Assembly (NCBI RefSeq): GCF_000499845.2
Contig: NC_023758.2
Span: 5,751,080 to 5,815,079, forward strand
Source of the DNA: Phaseolus vulgaris
Lineage: Eukaryota > Streptophyta > Magnoliopsida > Fabales > Fabaceae
DNA length: 64,000 nucleotides
Direction of reading: 5' to 3'
The notes under the pieces were generated by a model, which searched no databases, was not told the DNA's origin, and worked only from the letters and a program-made list of their open reading frames with translations. Made by a program: the position numbers and the translations under genes. Shown here one piece after another: positions 24,555-37,029 of this stretch (positions are counted from its first letter, which is position 1; every line of letters starts with the position of its first letter).

Positions 24555-26101
24555 ATGGTTGCGACAAGGAACAACAACGACGCTATGGCAGAACAGATGA
24601 CTATGATTCAAACCCTCCAAACTCAGATGGAGGAACTGCAGCAAAAGGGGATGGAAGACCGTCGTCAACACGAAGAGAATAGACGCCGCCAAGAGGAAGA
24701 AATCACCTTATTGAGAGAGCAGAATGCACGACTCCAGCGACAGGTCGATAATCCCGAACGAGAAGGTCAATCCCATATGGCCGACCGAACCGCCTCTCGC
24801 ATACCTACACCGGCCGACACCAATCCTGCTTCCAGAGCTGAAACAGTCGAAAGAAAATCAAGTAAAAGGGGTCATCCTTTTACAGACGAAATTATCACCA
24901 CACCACTTCCTGACAAATGGAGAGGTCTCGCTATTAAACTCTATGACGGCTCGACCGACCCGGACGAGCATTTAAATGTCTACAAGACCAAATGACTCTG
25001 TATACCACAGATAATAATGTGTGGTGTAAAGTATTCCCCACGTCCCTCCAGGGAGAACCTCTTACCTGGTTTACAGAGCTGCCTCCGAACTCCATTGATG
25101 ACTTTGACATCCTAGCCGTAAAATTCTCCACTCAGTATGCCACCAGCCGACCGCATCACATGTCCTCCATGTCTCTCCTAGTGGTACAACAAGAAAAAGG
25201 TGAATCTCTCAGAACCTTTCTAGATAGGTTCAACAAAGCATGTATGAACATCCGAGGACTCAAGCAGGAAGTTGCATTGCACCATTTGGTCTCGGCCATC
25301 CGGCCGAGCCGTTTTACTGAAAGTCTCATCAAGAAGCCGCCTCAAGACATGGAAGACCTTCGAACTCGAGCAACCAAATTCATGCAAATTGAGGAACACA
25401 TTGATTACCACCAACGGTTCAAAACCGTCGGATCCGGAGTCCTCAAAGACCAAACCCCGAGCAAAGAAAGAGAAGTCGAGACCGAACGAACCGTGCGAAC
25501 CACTCCAAGGTCCGACCGGAACAAAGGAGGCCGAATCCCCAGGTTTAACAGTTACACCCCCTTAACTGTGCCGAGGGGACGAGCCCTAGATGAAGCACTA
25601 CAAACGGACTTAATCCCGATATTGAAGCAATATCAAACACAACCGAATGCAGATACCGCTAAGCATTGTCAATACCATCGAAACTTCGGCCACACGACCG
25701 AAGGATGTCAGGCTTTGAAGGACAAAATCGAAGAGCTCATCCAAGCTGGCCATTTGCGGCAGTTCGTCAAGAGGACAAGGAATTCAAGATCCCCACCACG
25801 GAGTACCGACCGTCCATCTCGTGGTGTCGACCGATCATACCGTAACTATTATAAACGCCGAACTGACCATAGCCAGACTTCGCGGAAACGCAGTGAAAGC
25901 CCCGTTCGGCGTACACGCCCCCGCAACACAAGTCCCGATCGAAACGCCCGCCCTCGCCAACGAGTTCGCGAAGTCATCAACATGATTGTTGGACCCGTTA
26001 ACTTGGGCGAGCCGAACCACGAAGCAAATTATATAGCCGGGGGCTTTGCCGGTGGCGGGTGCTCAAATTCCGCCCGGAAGAAACATCTCCGGGACATCTA
26101 G
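24555..26101 (+). pseudogene. gag: RT-D gag, frameshifted and stopped
   Basis: Starts at ATG 24555 (MVATRNNND). Residues about 15-70 form a Gln/Glu-rich coiled coil. One base is missing at about 24988-24990, breaking the frame inside DPDEHLNVYKT. The gag domain continues in the next register (24992 onward, LTWFTELPPNSIDDFD, FLDRFN). An Arg/Ser-rich region with a Cys/His cluster (CQYHRNFGHTTEGC) follows. A TAG at 26099-26101 ends the frame where a Gln codon would be expected, and the same register resumes directly after it. Gag would form cytoplasmic particles. Confidence 0.87.
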
Positions 26102-29100
26102 TCCGCTCATGCTACCACAAGGAGGCGTCCACACATACCTCCGATCACCTTCACTGACGATGACTTCACAGCTATAGATCCAGCCCAGGACGACCCTATG
26201 GTAATCACTGTAGAAATTGACAAGTTCGCAATTGCCAAGACTTTGGTAGATCAGGGTAGCTCGGTCGATATATTATACTGGGAAGTTTTCAAGAAAATGC
26301 GCATCCCAGAAGCAGACATTCAACCCTATAACGAGCAAATTGTAGGGTTCTCAGGTGAACGGGTCGACACTAAGGGGTATATAGACCTGTATACAACCTT
26401 TGGTGAGGAAGACGGTCTCCATAAAACAATAAACGTACGATATCTGCTGGTTAACGCCCAGACTTCCTACAACATCCTGCTCGGCCGACCGTCCATCAAC
26501 AAATTAAAAGCTATTGTCTCCACCCCACACTTGGCCATGAAATTCCCTTCGGCAAATGATGACATAGCAACAATCCATGTTGATCAAAAAATCGCTAGGG
26601 AATGTTATGTTGCGAATTTGAAAAGTGAGCCAACTCGGCGACTCTACTCGACCAATCCGGACGACCGACTCCCACAAAAACGAGGACGATCCCCCACACG
26701 ACGTTCCGAACGACACATGTCCCGTCGTCAGATGATAGCCCTTGTTGATCTCGACCCTCGTATGGACGATCCCCGTATGGAAGCAGGAGAAGACCTGCAT
26801 CCATTCCCACTTCGCGATGATCGCCACACTACACATGTTGGCACCTCACTAACGTCGGACGACCGATCGGCCATCGGCACAACGCTTGCTAAAAATGCCG
26901 ACCTGTTCGCATGGACAACCGCTGACATGCCTGGTGTAGACCCGAAGGTCATTACCCACCGACTATCATTATATAAAGAAGCTAGACCAATAGCTCAGAA
27001 GAAAAGAAATTTAGGGGACGAACGACGCCAAGCCGCACGTGCCGAAGCTGATAAGTTATTACAAGCCGGATTCATTCGAAAAGCCCATTATACCACATGG
27101 CTAGCCAATGTAGTTATGGTAAAGAAAGCAAATGGAAAATGGCGAATGTGCGTTGATTACACGGACCTCAATAAGGCATGTCCAAAAGACTCTTATCCTC
27201 TGCCTACCATTGATCGTCTTGTTGATGGGGCGGTCGGACATCACATCCTCAGCTTCCTTGATGCCTATTCAGGTTATAATCAAATCCAAATGCACCCGGC
27301 CGACCGAAAGAAGACAGCCTTCATGACTGATTCCGGCAATTTCTATTATGAAGTTATGCCCCTTCGGACTCAAGAATGCCGGGGCCACTTATCAAAGACT
27401 AATGGACCATGTATTCCATGACATGATCGGCAGGAATGTTGAAGTCTATGTCGATGACATTGTTGTCAAATCCGACTCATGTAAGCAACATATTGCCGAC
27501 CTAAAAGAAGTTTTTCAGGCCCTCCGCCAGCACCAGATGCGACTCAATCCTGACAAGTGTGCATTTGGCGTCGAGGGGGGGAAGTTCTTAGGTTTTATGT
27601 TTACCCATAGAGGCATAAAAGCTAACCCTGAGAAATGTAAAGCTATTTCCGAGATGAGAAGCCCCAACTCCATTCAGGAAATTCAGAGACTCATCGGCCG
27701 GCTCACCGCCTTATCTAGATTTGTTCCTAAACTTGCAGAACGAACGAGACCCATCGTCCGATTATTGAAAAAAGCATCTCGCTTTGAGTGGTCGGCCGAA
27801 TGCGAAGAAATTTTTCTCCAATTGAAAACTTTTCTATCTTCCCCACCGGTCATCCAGAAACTGGACGCCCGAGAGCTCATTATAGTCTACCTCGCCGTTT
27901 CAAACGAAGCCGTCAGTTCGGTCTTAGTTCAAGAAATTAATTTTGAAGAACGGCCAGTTTATTTCGTCAGCCGCGCCCTCCACGACGCCGAAATCGGATA
28001 CCAAACGATCGAAAAGGTGGCTATGGCTCTCATCATTACCGCCCGACGAATGCGTATGTATTTTCAAAATCATCGGATTATTGTTCGGACAAATTACCCC
28101 ATTGTAAAGATTCTCACTAAGCCAGATTTAGCCGGACGAATGATCGGATGGACGATAAAACTATCCGAATTCCACATTCAGTACCAACCACGAGGGGCCA
28201 TCAAGTCGCAAGCTCTTGCTGATTTCGCAACCGAACTCACCCCTTCCTCAGCCGAGACCGAACCCTCATCGTGGATCTTATACGTGGACGGCTCCTCCAA
28301 CGAAAGGTCGTGCGGCGCTGGAGTCGTTTTGGAAGGCCCCGGCGAGATTGTCATCGAGCAAGCCCTAAAATTCGACTTCAAAACTTCAAATAATCAGGCC
28401 GAATATGAAGTCATTTTAGCCGGCCTACGCCTCGCTCAAGAATTGGAAATCACTAAGTTAATTTGTAAAAGTGATTCCAAACTAGTCATCGGTCAGCTTA
28501 ATGACGAATATGAAGTCCGAGAAAGCTTTCTGCAACGATACTATCACTTAGTCAAACAGTTGATGAGTACATTTTTTGAAATTTCCATGCAACACGTTCG
28601 ACGCGATCACAATACTCGCGCAGACGCCTTGTCCCAGTTGGCAACCACGAAGTGTAAGGGAATACATCGGTCGGTAATCCATGTTACGCTTGTACGCCCA
28701 AGCATCGACCTACAGGAATGCCTAACGACTGACGCGGAATCCACTTGGATTACCCCAATTAAGCAATATTTACTTGATGGTACATGTAGTCCTATAGGTG
28801 AAAAAACCATGAAGTTGCAGGCCGCCCGTTTCGTCTTAATCGGTGACGACCTTTATCGCCGAGGTTATACCCGGCCACTCCTTAAATGTTTGACACCTGA
28901 TCAAGCCTCCTATGTCGTCCGGGAATTACATGAAGGTATTTGTGGTACTCACTCAGGCGCACGAACAATGGCTGCCAAAGTAGTCCGAGCCGGATACTAT
29001 TGGCCGACCGTCCAAGGTGACTGTACCGATTTCGTCCAGAAATGCCTCAAATGTCAAGAGTTTGGTACTATGTCCCATAAAAAACCTGAAGAACTTCATT

Positions 29101-29969
29101 TTATGCTATCACCCTGGCCGTTTGTCCAATGGGGTTTGGACATCATTGGCCCTTTCGCCCCCGGTAAAGGCCAATGTAAATTCTTACTGGTCGGCATTGA
29201 TTACTTTACCAAGTGGATCGAAGCCGAACCTCTGACTGCGATCACCGCTCGCAATGTGCAAAATTTCGTGTGGAAAAATATTGTTTGCCGCTTCGGCCTT
29301 CCACAGATCATCATCACCGATAACGGTCGACAGTTCACCGACCGGACGTTAGCTGAATTTTACGAGAAACTCCACATCAAACACATCGCCAGTTCAGTCG
29401 AACATCCGCAAACAAACGGACAAGCAGAGGCGGCAAACAAGGTCATCTTGAACGAACTAAAGAAACGTCTCGGCCCAGCAAAGGGCAACTGGACTGAAGA
29501 ACTCTTAGAGGTCTTATGGGCATATCGCTGTACTCCTCAGACGACTACACAAGAAACGTCGTACAGCCTAACGTATGGCACTGAAGCTATGATCCCCGTC
29601 GAGATTGGAGAACCCTCTCTCCGCCGACAAACCCTTGATCTTGATCTAAACAAGGAAAGCCTCTCGGTCGGCCTCGATCTCATCAACGAACTTCGAGACA
29701 AGTGTAGGATTAGAGAAGAAGCATGCAAAATTCGGGCGGCCAGACGATACAACTCCAAGGTCAAACCGAGACTGTTCCACAAAGGCGACTTAGTATGGCG
29801 AATGCGGAGTAGCGCCCGGAAGGAAGGAAGCAAGTTCTCTAGCAATTGGGAAGGACCATTCCGCATAGTAGATACGGCAGCTGGTGGAGCCTATTACTTA
29901 GAACATTTATCTGGAAAGGACATACCGAGAACGTGGAATGCCACGCATCTCAAATTTTATTACAGTTGA
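26102..29969 (+). pseudogene. pol: RT-D pol: protease, RT, two RNase H domains, integrase, frameshifted
   Basis: The protease-like segment is LVDQGSSVDILYW (about 26245). RT starts near 26900 (DLFAWTTADMPG, KWRMCVDYTDLNKACPKD). A four-C run at 27359-27362 has one extra C and breaks RT inside YEVMP. From 27348 the other register is open to 29969. It contains YVDD (about 27450), RNase H 1 (about 27890-28240), a second archaeal-type RNase H beginning LYVDGSSNERSCGAG (about 28280), the integrase zinc region (HEGICGTHSGART...CLKCQ) and the DDE core with WGLDIIGPF, ITDNGRQF and EHPQTNGQAEAAN. The frame ends LKFYYS, as in RT-G. About 225 residues separate DQGSS from DMPG, the length used here as a reference for RT-G. 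Confidence 0.9.
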
Positions 29970-30011
29970 ACTTAATAAAAGTGTACTCTTTCCTCGCTCG
30001 GTCAGTTTTTT

Positions 30012-30025
30012 CCTAAGGAGGGTTT
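30012..30025 (+). other. Post-pol motif CCTAAGGAGGGTTT in RT-D
   Basis: Fourteen bases identical to 55027-55040 in RT-G, 43 bases after the pol stop, and followed in both by AA(C/T)GAGGC. Role unknown; the CCT/AGG core is self-complementary. Confidence 0.6.
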
Positions 30026-30092
30026 ACGACCGAGAAGGTTTTAACGAGGCACTACAAAATTAAAATCTCCTATTCCTTTTATTACTCTCAAT

Positions 30093-30680
30093 TTATGCCT
30101 CGTTCGGCATTCGAATTAACTTATTACTTTAAAGTAATCAGAATTATTTATGCCTCGTTCGGCATCCGAATTAACTTATTACTTTAAAGTAATCAGAATT
30201 ATTTATGTCTCGTTCGACATCCGAATTAACTTATTACTTTAAAGTAATCAGAATTATTTATGCCTCGTTCGGCATTCGAATTAACTTATTACTTTAAAGT
30301 AATCAGAATTATTTATGTCTCGTTCGGCATCCGAATTAACTTATTACTTTAAAAGTAATCATAATTATTTATGCCTCGTTCGGCATCCGAATTAACTTAT
30401 TACTTTAAAGTAATCAGAATTATTTATGCCTCGTTCGGCATCCGAATTAACTTATTACGTTAACGTATTCAGAATTATTTATGCCTCGTTCGACATCCGA
30501 ATTAACTTATTACGTTAACGTATTCAGAATTATTTATGCCTCGTTCGGCATCAGGATTATCTTATTGCTTTAAATGAGGAAATTATTTATGCCTCGTTCG
30601 GCATCAGAATCAACTTATTACGTTAACGTATTCAGAATTATTTATGCCTCGTTCGGCATTACCTATGTCTCGTTCGGCAC
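30093..30680 (+). repeat. 55-bp tandem hairpin array in RT-D, about 11 units
   Basis: Units recur every 55 bases (a few 53 or 56) from 30093. Each holds two inverted repeats. The first is ATGCC-TCGTTC-GGCAT and the second ATTACTTT-AAAGTAAT. Variant units change both arms together (TGTC/GACA; ACG.../...CGT). No coding frame spans the array. It occupies the spacer between pol and the right LTR. Confidence 0.93.
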
Positions 30681-30822
30681 CCGAATTCAAAATCATTACT
30701 TATATATAAACCACACCATGTTTAGAAACTAATTCGGCCTACACATCATACATACTAGCTGAAATTATAAATATACAAAATGCAAAGTGTATATTGCCCA
30801 CATGCCGGGTCCAGCAAATTCT

Positions 30823-30921
30823 CTATGGAACATTGTTCATTAATTCTTCAAATGAGGCGTCCGGTTGTGGGCCAGGAGTCTCCGCCTCGGCCTCCGCCGA
30901 CCATGTTTGTATCTTTGTAAC
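30823..30921 (-). pseudogene. Possible last exon of an antisense gene in RT-D
   Basis: A 32-codon frame follows a TAG splice-acceptor-like site at 30922-30924 and ends at TAG 30823-30825. The peptide is Glu/Ala/Pro-rich and ends SFEELMNNVP. It has the same place and direction as the end of the antisense gene in RT-G, but I see no sequence match and no upstream exon. It may be chance. Confidence 0.3.
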
Positions 30922-30965
30922 CTACCAATATGATAAGTAAACAACATATTAAAGAAAAATCCAAA

Positions 30966-31418
30966 TGTACCTGAGTGGAGAGATGGGGCCCAGGCACAGT
31001 CGGTTGATGTAGTATAGTTGCTGACGTGTCGGTCTTCGTCTCTTTCGGTCGGTCGCTCCTTCTTGATGTCTCCTTCAGTCGGGCGGGGGAGGGTACTTGC
31101 GAAGGCACTCCGACGCTCAAGTAAGTATGAGATTCTAAGTGTGGTTTAGTAAGTGAATGAAAAACGTACATTTCTCTGGCTTGAGCACAGTATTTATAGG
31201 ATTGCCTAATGGGCTTTCTATCCCTTGGGCTCGGGGTGGTTATGGATAGGTCTTGTCAATCGTGCTCCAGAATACCCGGGGAACATATCTTCTTTCAACG
31301 CGTATTCCTTATTTTTCGGAGGTGTATCTTAACTGCTTTAGCTTGTTACGGGTGCACTTACATTTATTATGCGGTCGGTCGGTCGGCTACGTGTGTTTGT
31401 CCGGTGCCTACCGGTACA
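30966..31418 (-). repeat. RT-D right LTR, 453 bp, inverted
   Basis: Reverse complement of the left LTR over its whole length. In its own orientation it ends CAGGTACA followed by TTTGG. The left LTR is preceded by TTTGG, so these may be the original 5-bp target duplication. The right LTR abuts TTTATAAAATC on the window's right side with no copy of the left flank. Confidence 0.93.
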
Positions 31419-33911
31419 TTTATAAAATCATAATGAAACTTTGTAAAAATGGATTTGGACTAGTCCGATAAAAAAATCTTTAGTTAAACAAATTATAGTT
31501 TAATCTCTTTAGTGGTTACTACCTTACATAATCACTTATTACTTTAGAGACATATATCCATAAATGTCTCATAGATAATTTTTTTTCATGCATGTTCGAG
31601 ATCAATTTGACCATCTATAATTCATTATTAGAAATATCACTTATTTTTTTCTATAGATTATTTATTACATGCTAAAAAGTATAATATAAATGCTTTTATT
31701 TGTTGCACGTATTAACCATGATTATAATTTACTCTTATCATATGGTTCAATGGGTGCAAAAACTAGATGTAATTAGAGAAGTTGTTGCAAAATTGTTCCA
31801 AGGGAACCAGTCTGGTAGCATCTTAATTGAAATCTTTTTATTCAAACAAGTTGAAAACCTTGTCGACATAAACTCATCAAGTTGACAATTTTATAATCTA
31901 TATTTTCAGCCACTTTAATGTCCATAGCAAAATAGTGGAGAAAACAAAACCTTATCCACCTAATAATGCAACTGATTCAATGTAGCATCCCAAAATGACT
32001 TTTTCTATATGTAACGGCCAATTTAATCAGCTTTTAAGATTATAGCATCTGTCCAAAATCTTCATTGATCAATAATTAGAATAAATTAATAATCTTCCAT
32101 TTAATAATTTATGCAAAATTCGATTTCAACATCCACATGTAGTGGACTTTGCTCACACATATTTATATTTAGTTAATACATTGCAATCAATATTATATTG
32201 TAAATTTAGCACTCTATATTTAAATATTGTTTCATTTTCTCACCACTCCTCACTTTGTTTATTTCAGATATTAAGTTTATTCAAAATTGTTTTTCTTTTC
32301 TTCTCAGTTTTTGGATACCCAATTTTAAATCAAACTTTACTTGTTGGCATGACTTATTTTCAATTTATTGTTTTATTTAACTATTCTGCATACTACTCAT
32401 ACAACATGAAACCAACGTGTATTTTATAAATTGAAATTTCTTCCAATTTTTGAAACTAAAGACTCAGTCATGTCCATTTGAAATGTCTTGATGCATTAAA
32501 TTGATGTTTCTGATTTTATTTAATTAAATTGGGTTATGAATCCTTTATTTAATAGAAGAAAGTAACACGACATTCAAATCAGCCATGACCATTCTAGAAG
32601 TTCTTCTTCTATCCTTCCATTTCTCACCGCATCTATTCATTAATCTCTTTTAAAATGTGTATTATATAACACCATTCTTCTTCTATCAAAATCTTAGGAA
32701 ATAATTTTAGATTATATAATATTACAAATGAATAAAATATTCATATTATAAAAATGAGTTAGATTTAAATTTCATAATTTATCATAAGAAATTATATTAT
32801 ATTATATTAACACATGACTCAATATGCTCAAATAGATTGGTCTTTTAAATAAGTGTATACCTTTTAGGCCTTCTAGAATTAAAGACTTTACTATTAACAA
32901 ATATACAAATAAACTTTGCTTGTACTTTCAGTATCTTCCTTTAACCTAGCCAACACTCTAGCTTTTATTTGTTTTGGACTGCACCATTTTAGTCAAAAGC
33001 AAAAGCAATCTTAATTAGTTAACATTATTTTAAAACTATACTGAATGAAGGAGTAAGAGACGTAAGTAGTATAAATATTTATATTACTCCATAAAAGATA
33101 TGAATAGTTACGTTTTCTTTTACAAAATATAAATAATATTATGTCCTATTCATAATTCAAGTTATCTCATTGAGTAATTAACATTTTTAAAATGAATTCA
33201 ACGAGCATGTGTTAACAAACGATTTACCAACAGTGTAAATATTTATTTAGTTAAGTATATATTTTTTAATTCAAACAGAGAGAGAGAAGAGAAAAAAAAA
33301 AGAGAGCCTTTTGACAAGTGACAGCAGAAGCTAAGAATGGGTATAATGATAGATAAAAAGTCAAAGAACATGGAGTTGACGAGGCTTAGGTTTGATTTGA
33401 AGTAAATTCAAATTGGGTCGGGTAATTAGGAAAAGGATTCGGGTCATGTTTCAGCATAGTAGACTAATCTAATAAGTTCTCAACTTAAATGGTGTCTTAA
33501 ATGAGATCGAGATCGGTACGATACGTAAAGTGTTCAATTTAAAAAGTATTTATTAAATTTTTGATAATTTTAATACATTTTTAACATAATTTTAATAAAA
33601 AATCAAATTTTATTATATAAATTATTATTATAATTAAAAAATAAGAAACAAATTATTGTGAGTCAATTATAAAAAAAAAAGTAATTGAAATATAATTATT
33701 TCTATAAATCTTTGTTGTCAATTTATATAATTTATTATTATATAATATATAAATTCGTGTGTACGTATTCTACATTTACGTGTGTCTATGTCCGTATCGT
33801 ATTTGGTATGTAATAGGGATACACAGGGAGTAATAGAAGGTAAGTGAGGGGAAGGTTCGTGCAACAATCATTGAAGGCACCTCCGTTGAAACTAAAACAT
33901 GTTTTGAAGGC
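31419..33911. other. AT-rich intergenic DNA upstream of the ERF5-like gene
   Basis: No gene or transposon protein recognised. Short frames such as 31700-31885 and 32142-32429 are AT-biased and lack similarity. The final several hundred bases are presumably the ERF5-like promoter. Confidence 0.55.
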
Positions 33912-33918
33912 TATATAT
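33912..33918 (+). promoter_or_regulatory. Putative TATA box of the ERF5-like gene
   Basis: TATATAT about 96 bases before the ATG, followed by a C/T-rich stretch typical of plant 5' UTRs (33930-33990). Confidence 0.55.
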
Positions 33919-34013
33919 GTTCATTTTCCACTATCTCATCCACTCAAAATCTTCCTTCCATCCTTCTTCTTCCTCTTACTCTTAAGAAACCATTTCTATC
34001 AGAAACATTACTG

Positions 34014-34928
34014 ATGGCAAACCCAAACCCTCTTCAACTTTCTGCTCTTAATCAAATAAAACTGCATCTTCTTGGAGAACTTTCTCCCCTTCCACTCACT
34101 CCCTCCTCTAACCTCACCACTACCAACTTCTCTTTTCTATTTCAGGAACCAGACCCTACCTCCTCTCAATCAAGCTCCCTCTGTTCCCAATCTTCAACTT
34201 CTAACTCATCCGCAACACTCGACAATTTTTTCTCTGATTTCTTCGACTTCTCACCTACTTCCACACAAAACCAGTTCCCCCTCTTCCAAATCGACTCCAA
34301 ACCCCAAATACTTGATCACCAAACCCCGAAACCCCACCCTCAAACATCAACCTCGGAATTCACGTTTCCGAACACACAGGATTGTAAGAAACCTCAACCA
34401 AATCGAAAGCCGTCGCTGCAAATCTCTCTCCCGAAAAAGACGGAGTGGATCCAGTTCGGAGAGGGCGAGGTTGCGGGAAAGGTTGCGCAGAAGGCGGCGG
34501 AAGAGAAGAAGCACTACAGAGGAGTTCGACAGAGACCGTGGGGGAAGTTCGCGGCGGAGATCCGCGACCCCAACAAACGCGGCTCCAGGGTGTGGCTCGG
34601 GACGTTCGAAACGGCTCTGGAAGCTGCCAAAGCCTACGACCGAGCCGCGTTCAGGCTTCGCGGCTCCAAAGCCATCCTCAACTTTCCCCTCGAAGCCGGC
34701 GCCGATAACCGCAAACGCCAAAGGGAAGAGGAAGAGCCGGTGCCGGAAGTGGTTAAGAGGGAAAAGATAGAAGATTCCGACGTCACCCGTATTAGGGATG
34801 CTCCCTTAACGCCGTCTAGCTGGCCAGGCTTCTGGGCTTCTGATGCTAACGGAATCTTCGCCGTGCCGCCTCTGTCGCCGTTATCTCCTCATCCGGCGAT
34901 GGGTTATCCACAGCTTATGGTTGTGTGA
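34014..34928 (+). CDS. ERF5-like: AP2/ERF transcription factor, group IXb, ERF5/ERF6-like
   Basis: A single-exon 304-residue protein starting [20 protein letters not shown]. The N-terminal half is Ser/Thr/Pro-rich with a short acidic patch ([11 protein letters not shown], residues 70-80), a likely activation region. Residues 167-225 are one AP2/ERF domain ([34 protein letters not shown]). The C-terminus carries KRQREEEEP and the [10 protein letters not shown] run (about 285-294). In Arabidopsis ERF5, ERF6 and ERF104 the equivalent Ser-Pro motif is the MAP-kinase target that stabilises the protein. It is expected to be a nuclear GCC-box activator in defence and stress. The start is the first ATG after a plausible leader. 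It points away from the ERF2-like gene 22 kb upstream. Confidence 0.94.
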   Translation: MANPNPLQLSALNQIKLHLLGELSPLPLTPSSNLTTTNFSFLFQEPDPTSSQSSSLCSQSSTSNSSATLDNFFSDFFDFSPTSTQNQFPLFQIDSKPQILDHQTPKPHPQTSTSEFTFPNTQDCKKPQPNRKPSLQISLPKKTEWIQFGEGEVAGKVAQKAAEEKKHYRGVRQRPWGKFAAEIRDPNKRGSRVWLGTFETALEAAKAYDRAAFRLRGSKAILNFPLEAGADNRKRQREEEEPVPEVVKREKIEDSDVTRIRDAPLTPSSWPGFWASDANGIFAVPPLSPLSPHPAMGYPQLMVV

Positions 34929-37029
34929 AATTAAAATCACCCTTTTTTTCCTTTTTCCTCCTCGAAAATCGAGATTATTTGTTTATTCGTTTGTTTGAAT
35001 TGAATTATTGTTTGTGCCTATTCTACTGCGTTCATTAAAAAACAAAGCAACATTCATTGTACATGGCAACATGCAACATGACGTGCAGACAACCTATTCA
35101 TTAATATTAAAGATACGCTGAAATAAAACCATCGATTTGTCTAATGACCATGCTAATAGCGATATAAGCAATGGAACTTGGATTGAAAATGCATATTCTA
35201 GAGTTATCAACTCACGAAAATGCAGGAAAATTAGGTGTGGAGCAATCTCATATCAGCAACGAGAAAATAACAAGAAATGTATGAGGCTAAGAATAACCAG
35301 AGAGAAGAAATGCTCAACAATGGAAGACAACGTGGCCAGAAAAGGAGAGTTTCCATAAGAGGGACTTTAGAACTCAAAACATGGATCCAACACTGAGTTT
35401 GGTTGGACTATTTACTCTTGGAGTGGATTTGAAGGCTCAGATAAAGTGTTAGTGCTGGTAATATCAAATTGGTAATTGGCTCATTTCTCATCACATCAAA
35501 AAGTTATATACAACTTTTTAAGTTCAAATTATCATTTTTGTTTAGAAAGTTCACGTGGCTTGGTGAGAGTTAGAGTGATTCGTTAATAAGATTTAATTGG
35601 CTGTGTAAAATAAGGGTACCATAAGGATTGAAATTTTATATTGATACAGAAAATTGGAAATAAAACGATTGATTTAATGTTAAAAATAAAAAATAACATA
35701 GTATATTTCATTATATGAAATTATTTTATGAATGGTGATTACCAACACCAAATACCTAAATTAAATTCATCAAAGGTTTAAAAAATATTTATTTATATTG
35801 AAATGTTAGTTTTTTTTTATTGAAGTTTCACTTGTGTTCGGCCACAGCACTAATTTGGTTCTAAAAAAATAATTATGATTTTTTTTCTTTTAATTACACA
35901 TTTCAAACATAAATATATAAATATATGTATAATTATTAATATTTAAATAATTATTTTTATTTTAAAATTTTCATAACTTTAAGATAAAGATATTTGGTAA
36001 ATTAATTAATAATATATTTTTTTTTTATGTTACAGTCACATTAATAATATGATCTACCATTTTTTTCATTTAAATCTACTTATTTTTAACTGTTACTCCC
36101 CTCTCTTACCACTTTCCTATGCTCCAAACAAAACATAACTCCAATAATTACTATTCTTATTCTTATTTTGCACGACTAAGAAAATAATAAAGATACAAAA
36201 GAAGGATAAATATTAATTATATTTAAGATAATATATATTTTTAAAATTTTATGATACTTAACTTAAAAATTATATAAAAAATGGAATTATTTTATAATGT
36301 AATACATGTCAATTAAAGAAAGAAAAGAAAACTCTACATCGTTGTTTTTCAACTGAAGGGTGATAGACTTTTTCCTACTTTTGACTTTATACGTTACTTT
36401 TTTTGTGCAAATATTGAATTATACCAAATAATGACACAAAATCTCATATATGTGGCATATGGTGTCTGGTCAAAGTCGTACCTAGAAAAATATTTTATTT
36501 TATTTTTTATATTCTAAATATTTTTTTTACAAGAACTGCCTGAGTCTAACAAGATCACTGCACGTGATAGTTTTACTTAAGAATATTTAACACAATCACA
36601 TACACATAAAATACTCCAACTTAAAATCAATGATTAAGTTTTATATCAAGTGGCTGCACTTATTTTCTTCTGTTTCCTATCATCATTATCTTCAATAAAG
36701 GACTGAAAATGACATATCGTGTGATCACATATAATACCTTCTATGTAATTTGTGCTTTTTTTTTTAATTTTAATAATATCATTATGAGTGGTAATGGTTG
36801 TTTGTGGTAACTAGAGGAAAGAGAGTAATATGCAGAAGGCAAAGAAGATATACAAGAGAAAGCTCAAATAGAGTATGTATATTCATAATAACAAAAAACA
36901 TAAATACAGTGTTTTATAGAGTACATGGAAATAGAAACATATGAATAGATAACAGAGTTTGTTGTTGTTAACTAATATCTCTCCTTAAATTAATGGTTGG
37001 ATTGGGAACAACCATCAGTTTATTCCGAA
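34929..37029. other. AT-rich intergenic DNA after the ERF5-like gene
   Basis: The first 200 bases probably hold the 3' UTR. No further gene recognised; the 73-codon frame at 35137-35358 has no visible similarity. The region 36810-36990 may be a decayed LTR of RT-E (minus-strand TATAAAA near 36915 and a purine-rich run near 36985), at low confidence. Confidence 0.45.

Larger units (their letters stand above)
24052..31418 (+). mobile_element. RT-D: Tat-type Ty3/gypsy retrotransposon with inverted terminal LTRs
   Basis: A 453-bp LTR at 24052-24504 is followed by a primer site, gag-pol (24555-29969) and a repeat-rich 3' region. At 30966-31418 the same 453-bp LTR recurs, but as its reverse complement, with about ten substitutions and no length change. 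The ends TGTACC and GGTACA therefore form the tips of a long inverted repeat. The presence of two RNase H domains between RT and integrase is the hallmark of the Tat lineage. No polypurine tract was identified beside the right LTR. The reading frame is broken by two frameshifts and a stop. Confidence 0.9.

Noticed and set aside
30093..30680. CRISPR-like array
   Set aside because: Units are contiguous 55-bp tandem repeats with no unique spacers, in a plant retrotransposon.
30922..30970. Intron from CAG|GT at the inverted LTR end to TAG at 30922
   Set aside because: Only 49 bases, shorter than normal plant introns; the sites are probably coincidental.
30848..31171. 107-codon minus frame spanning the RT-D LTR edge
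   Set aside because: Mostly LTR sequence; the same translation occurs in the left LTR without a continuing gene.
34072..34770. 232-codon plus frame overlapping the ERF5-like gene
   Set aside because: Shadow of the true frame; Arg/Ser-rich with no domain, while the other frame has the complete AP2 domain.
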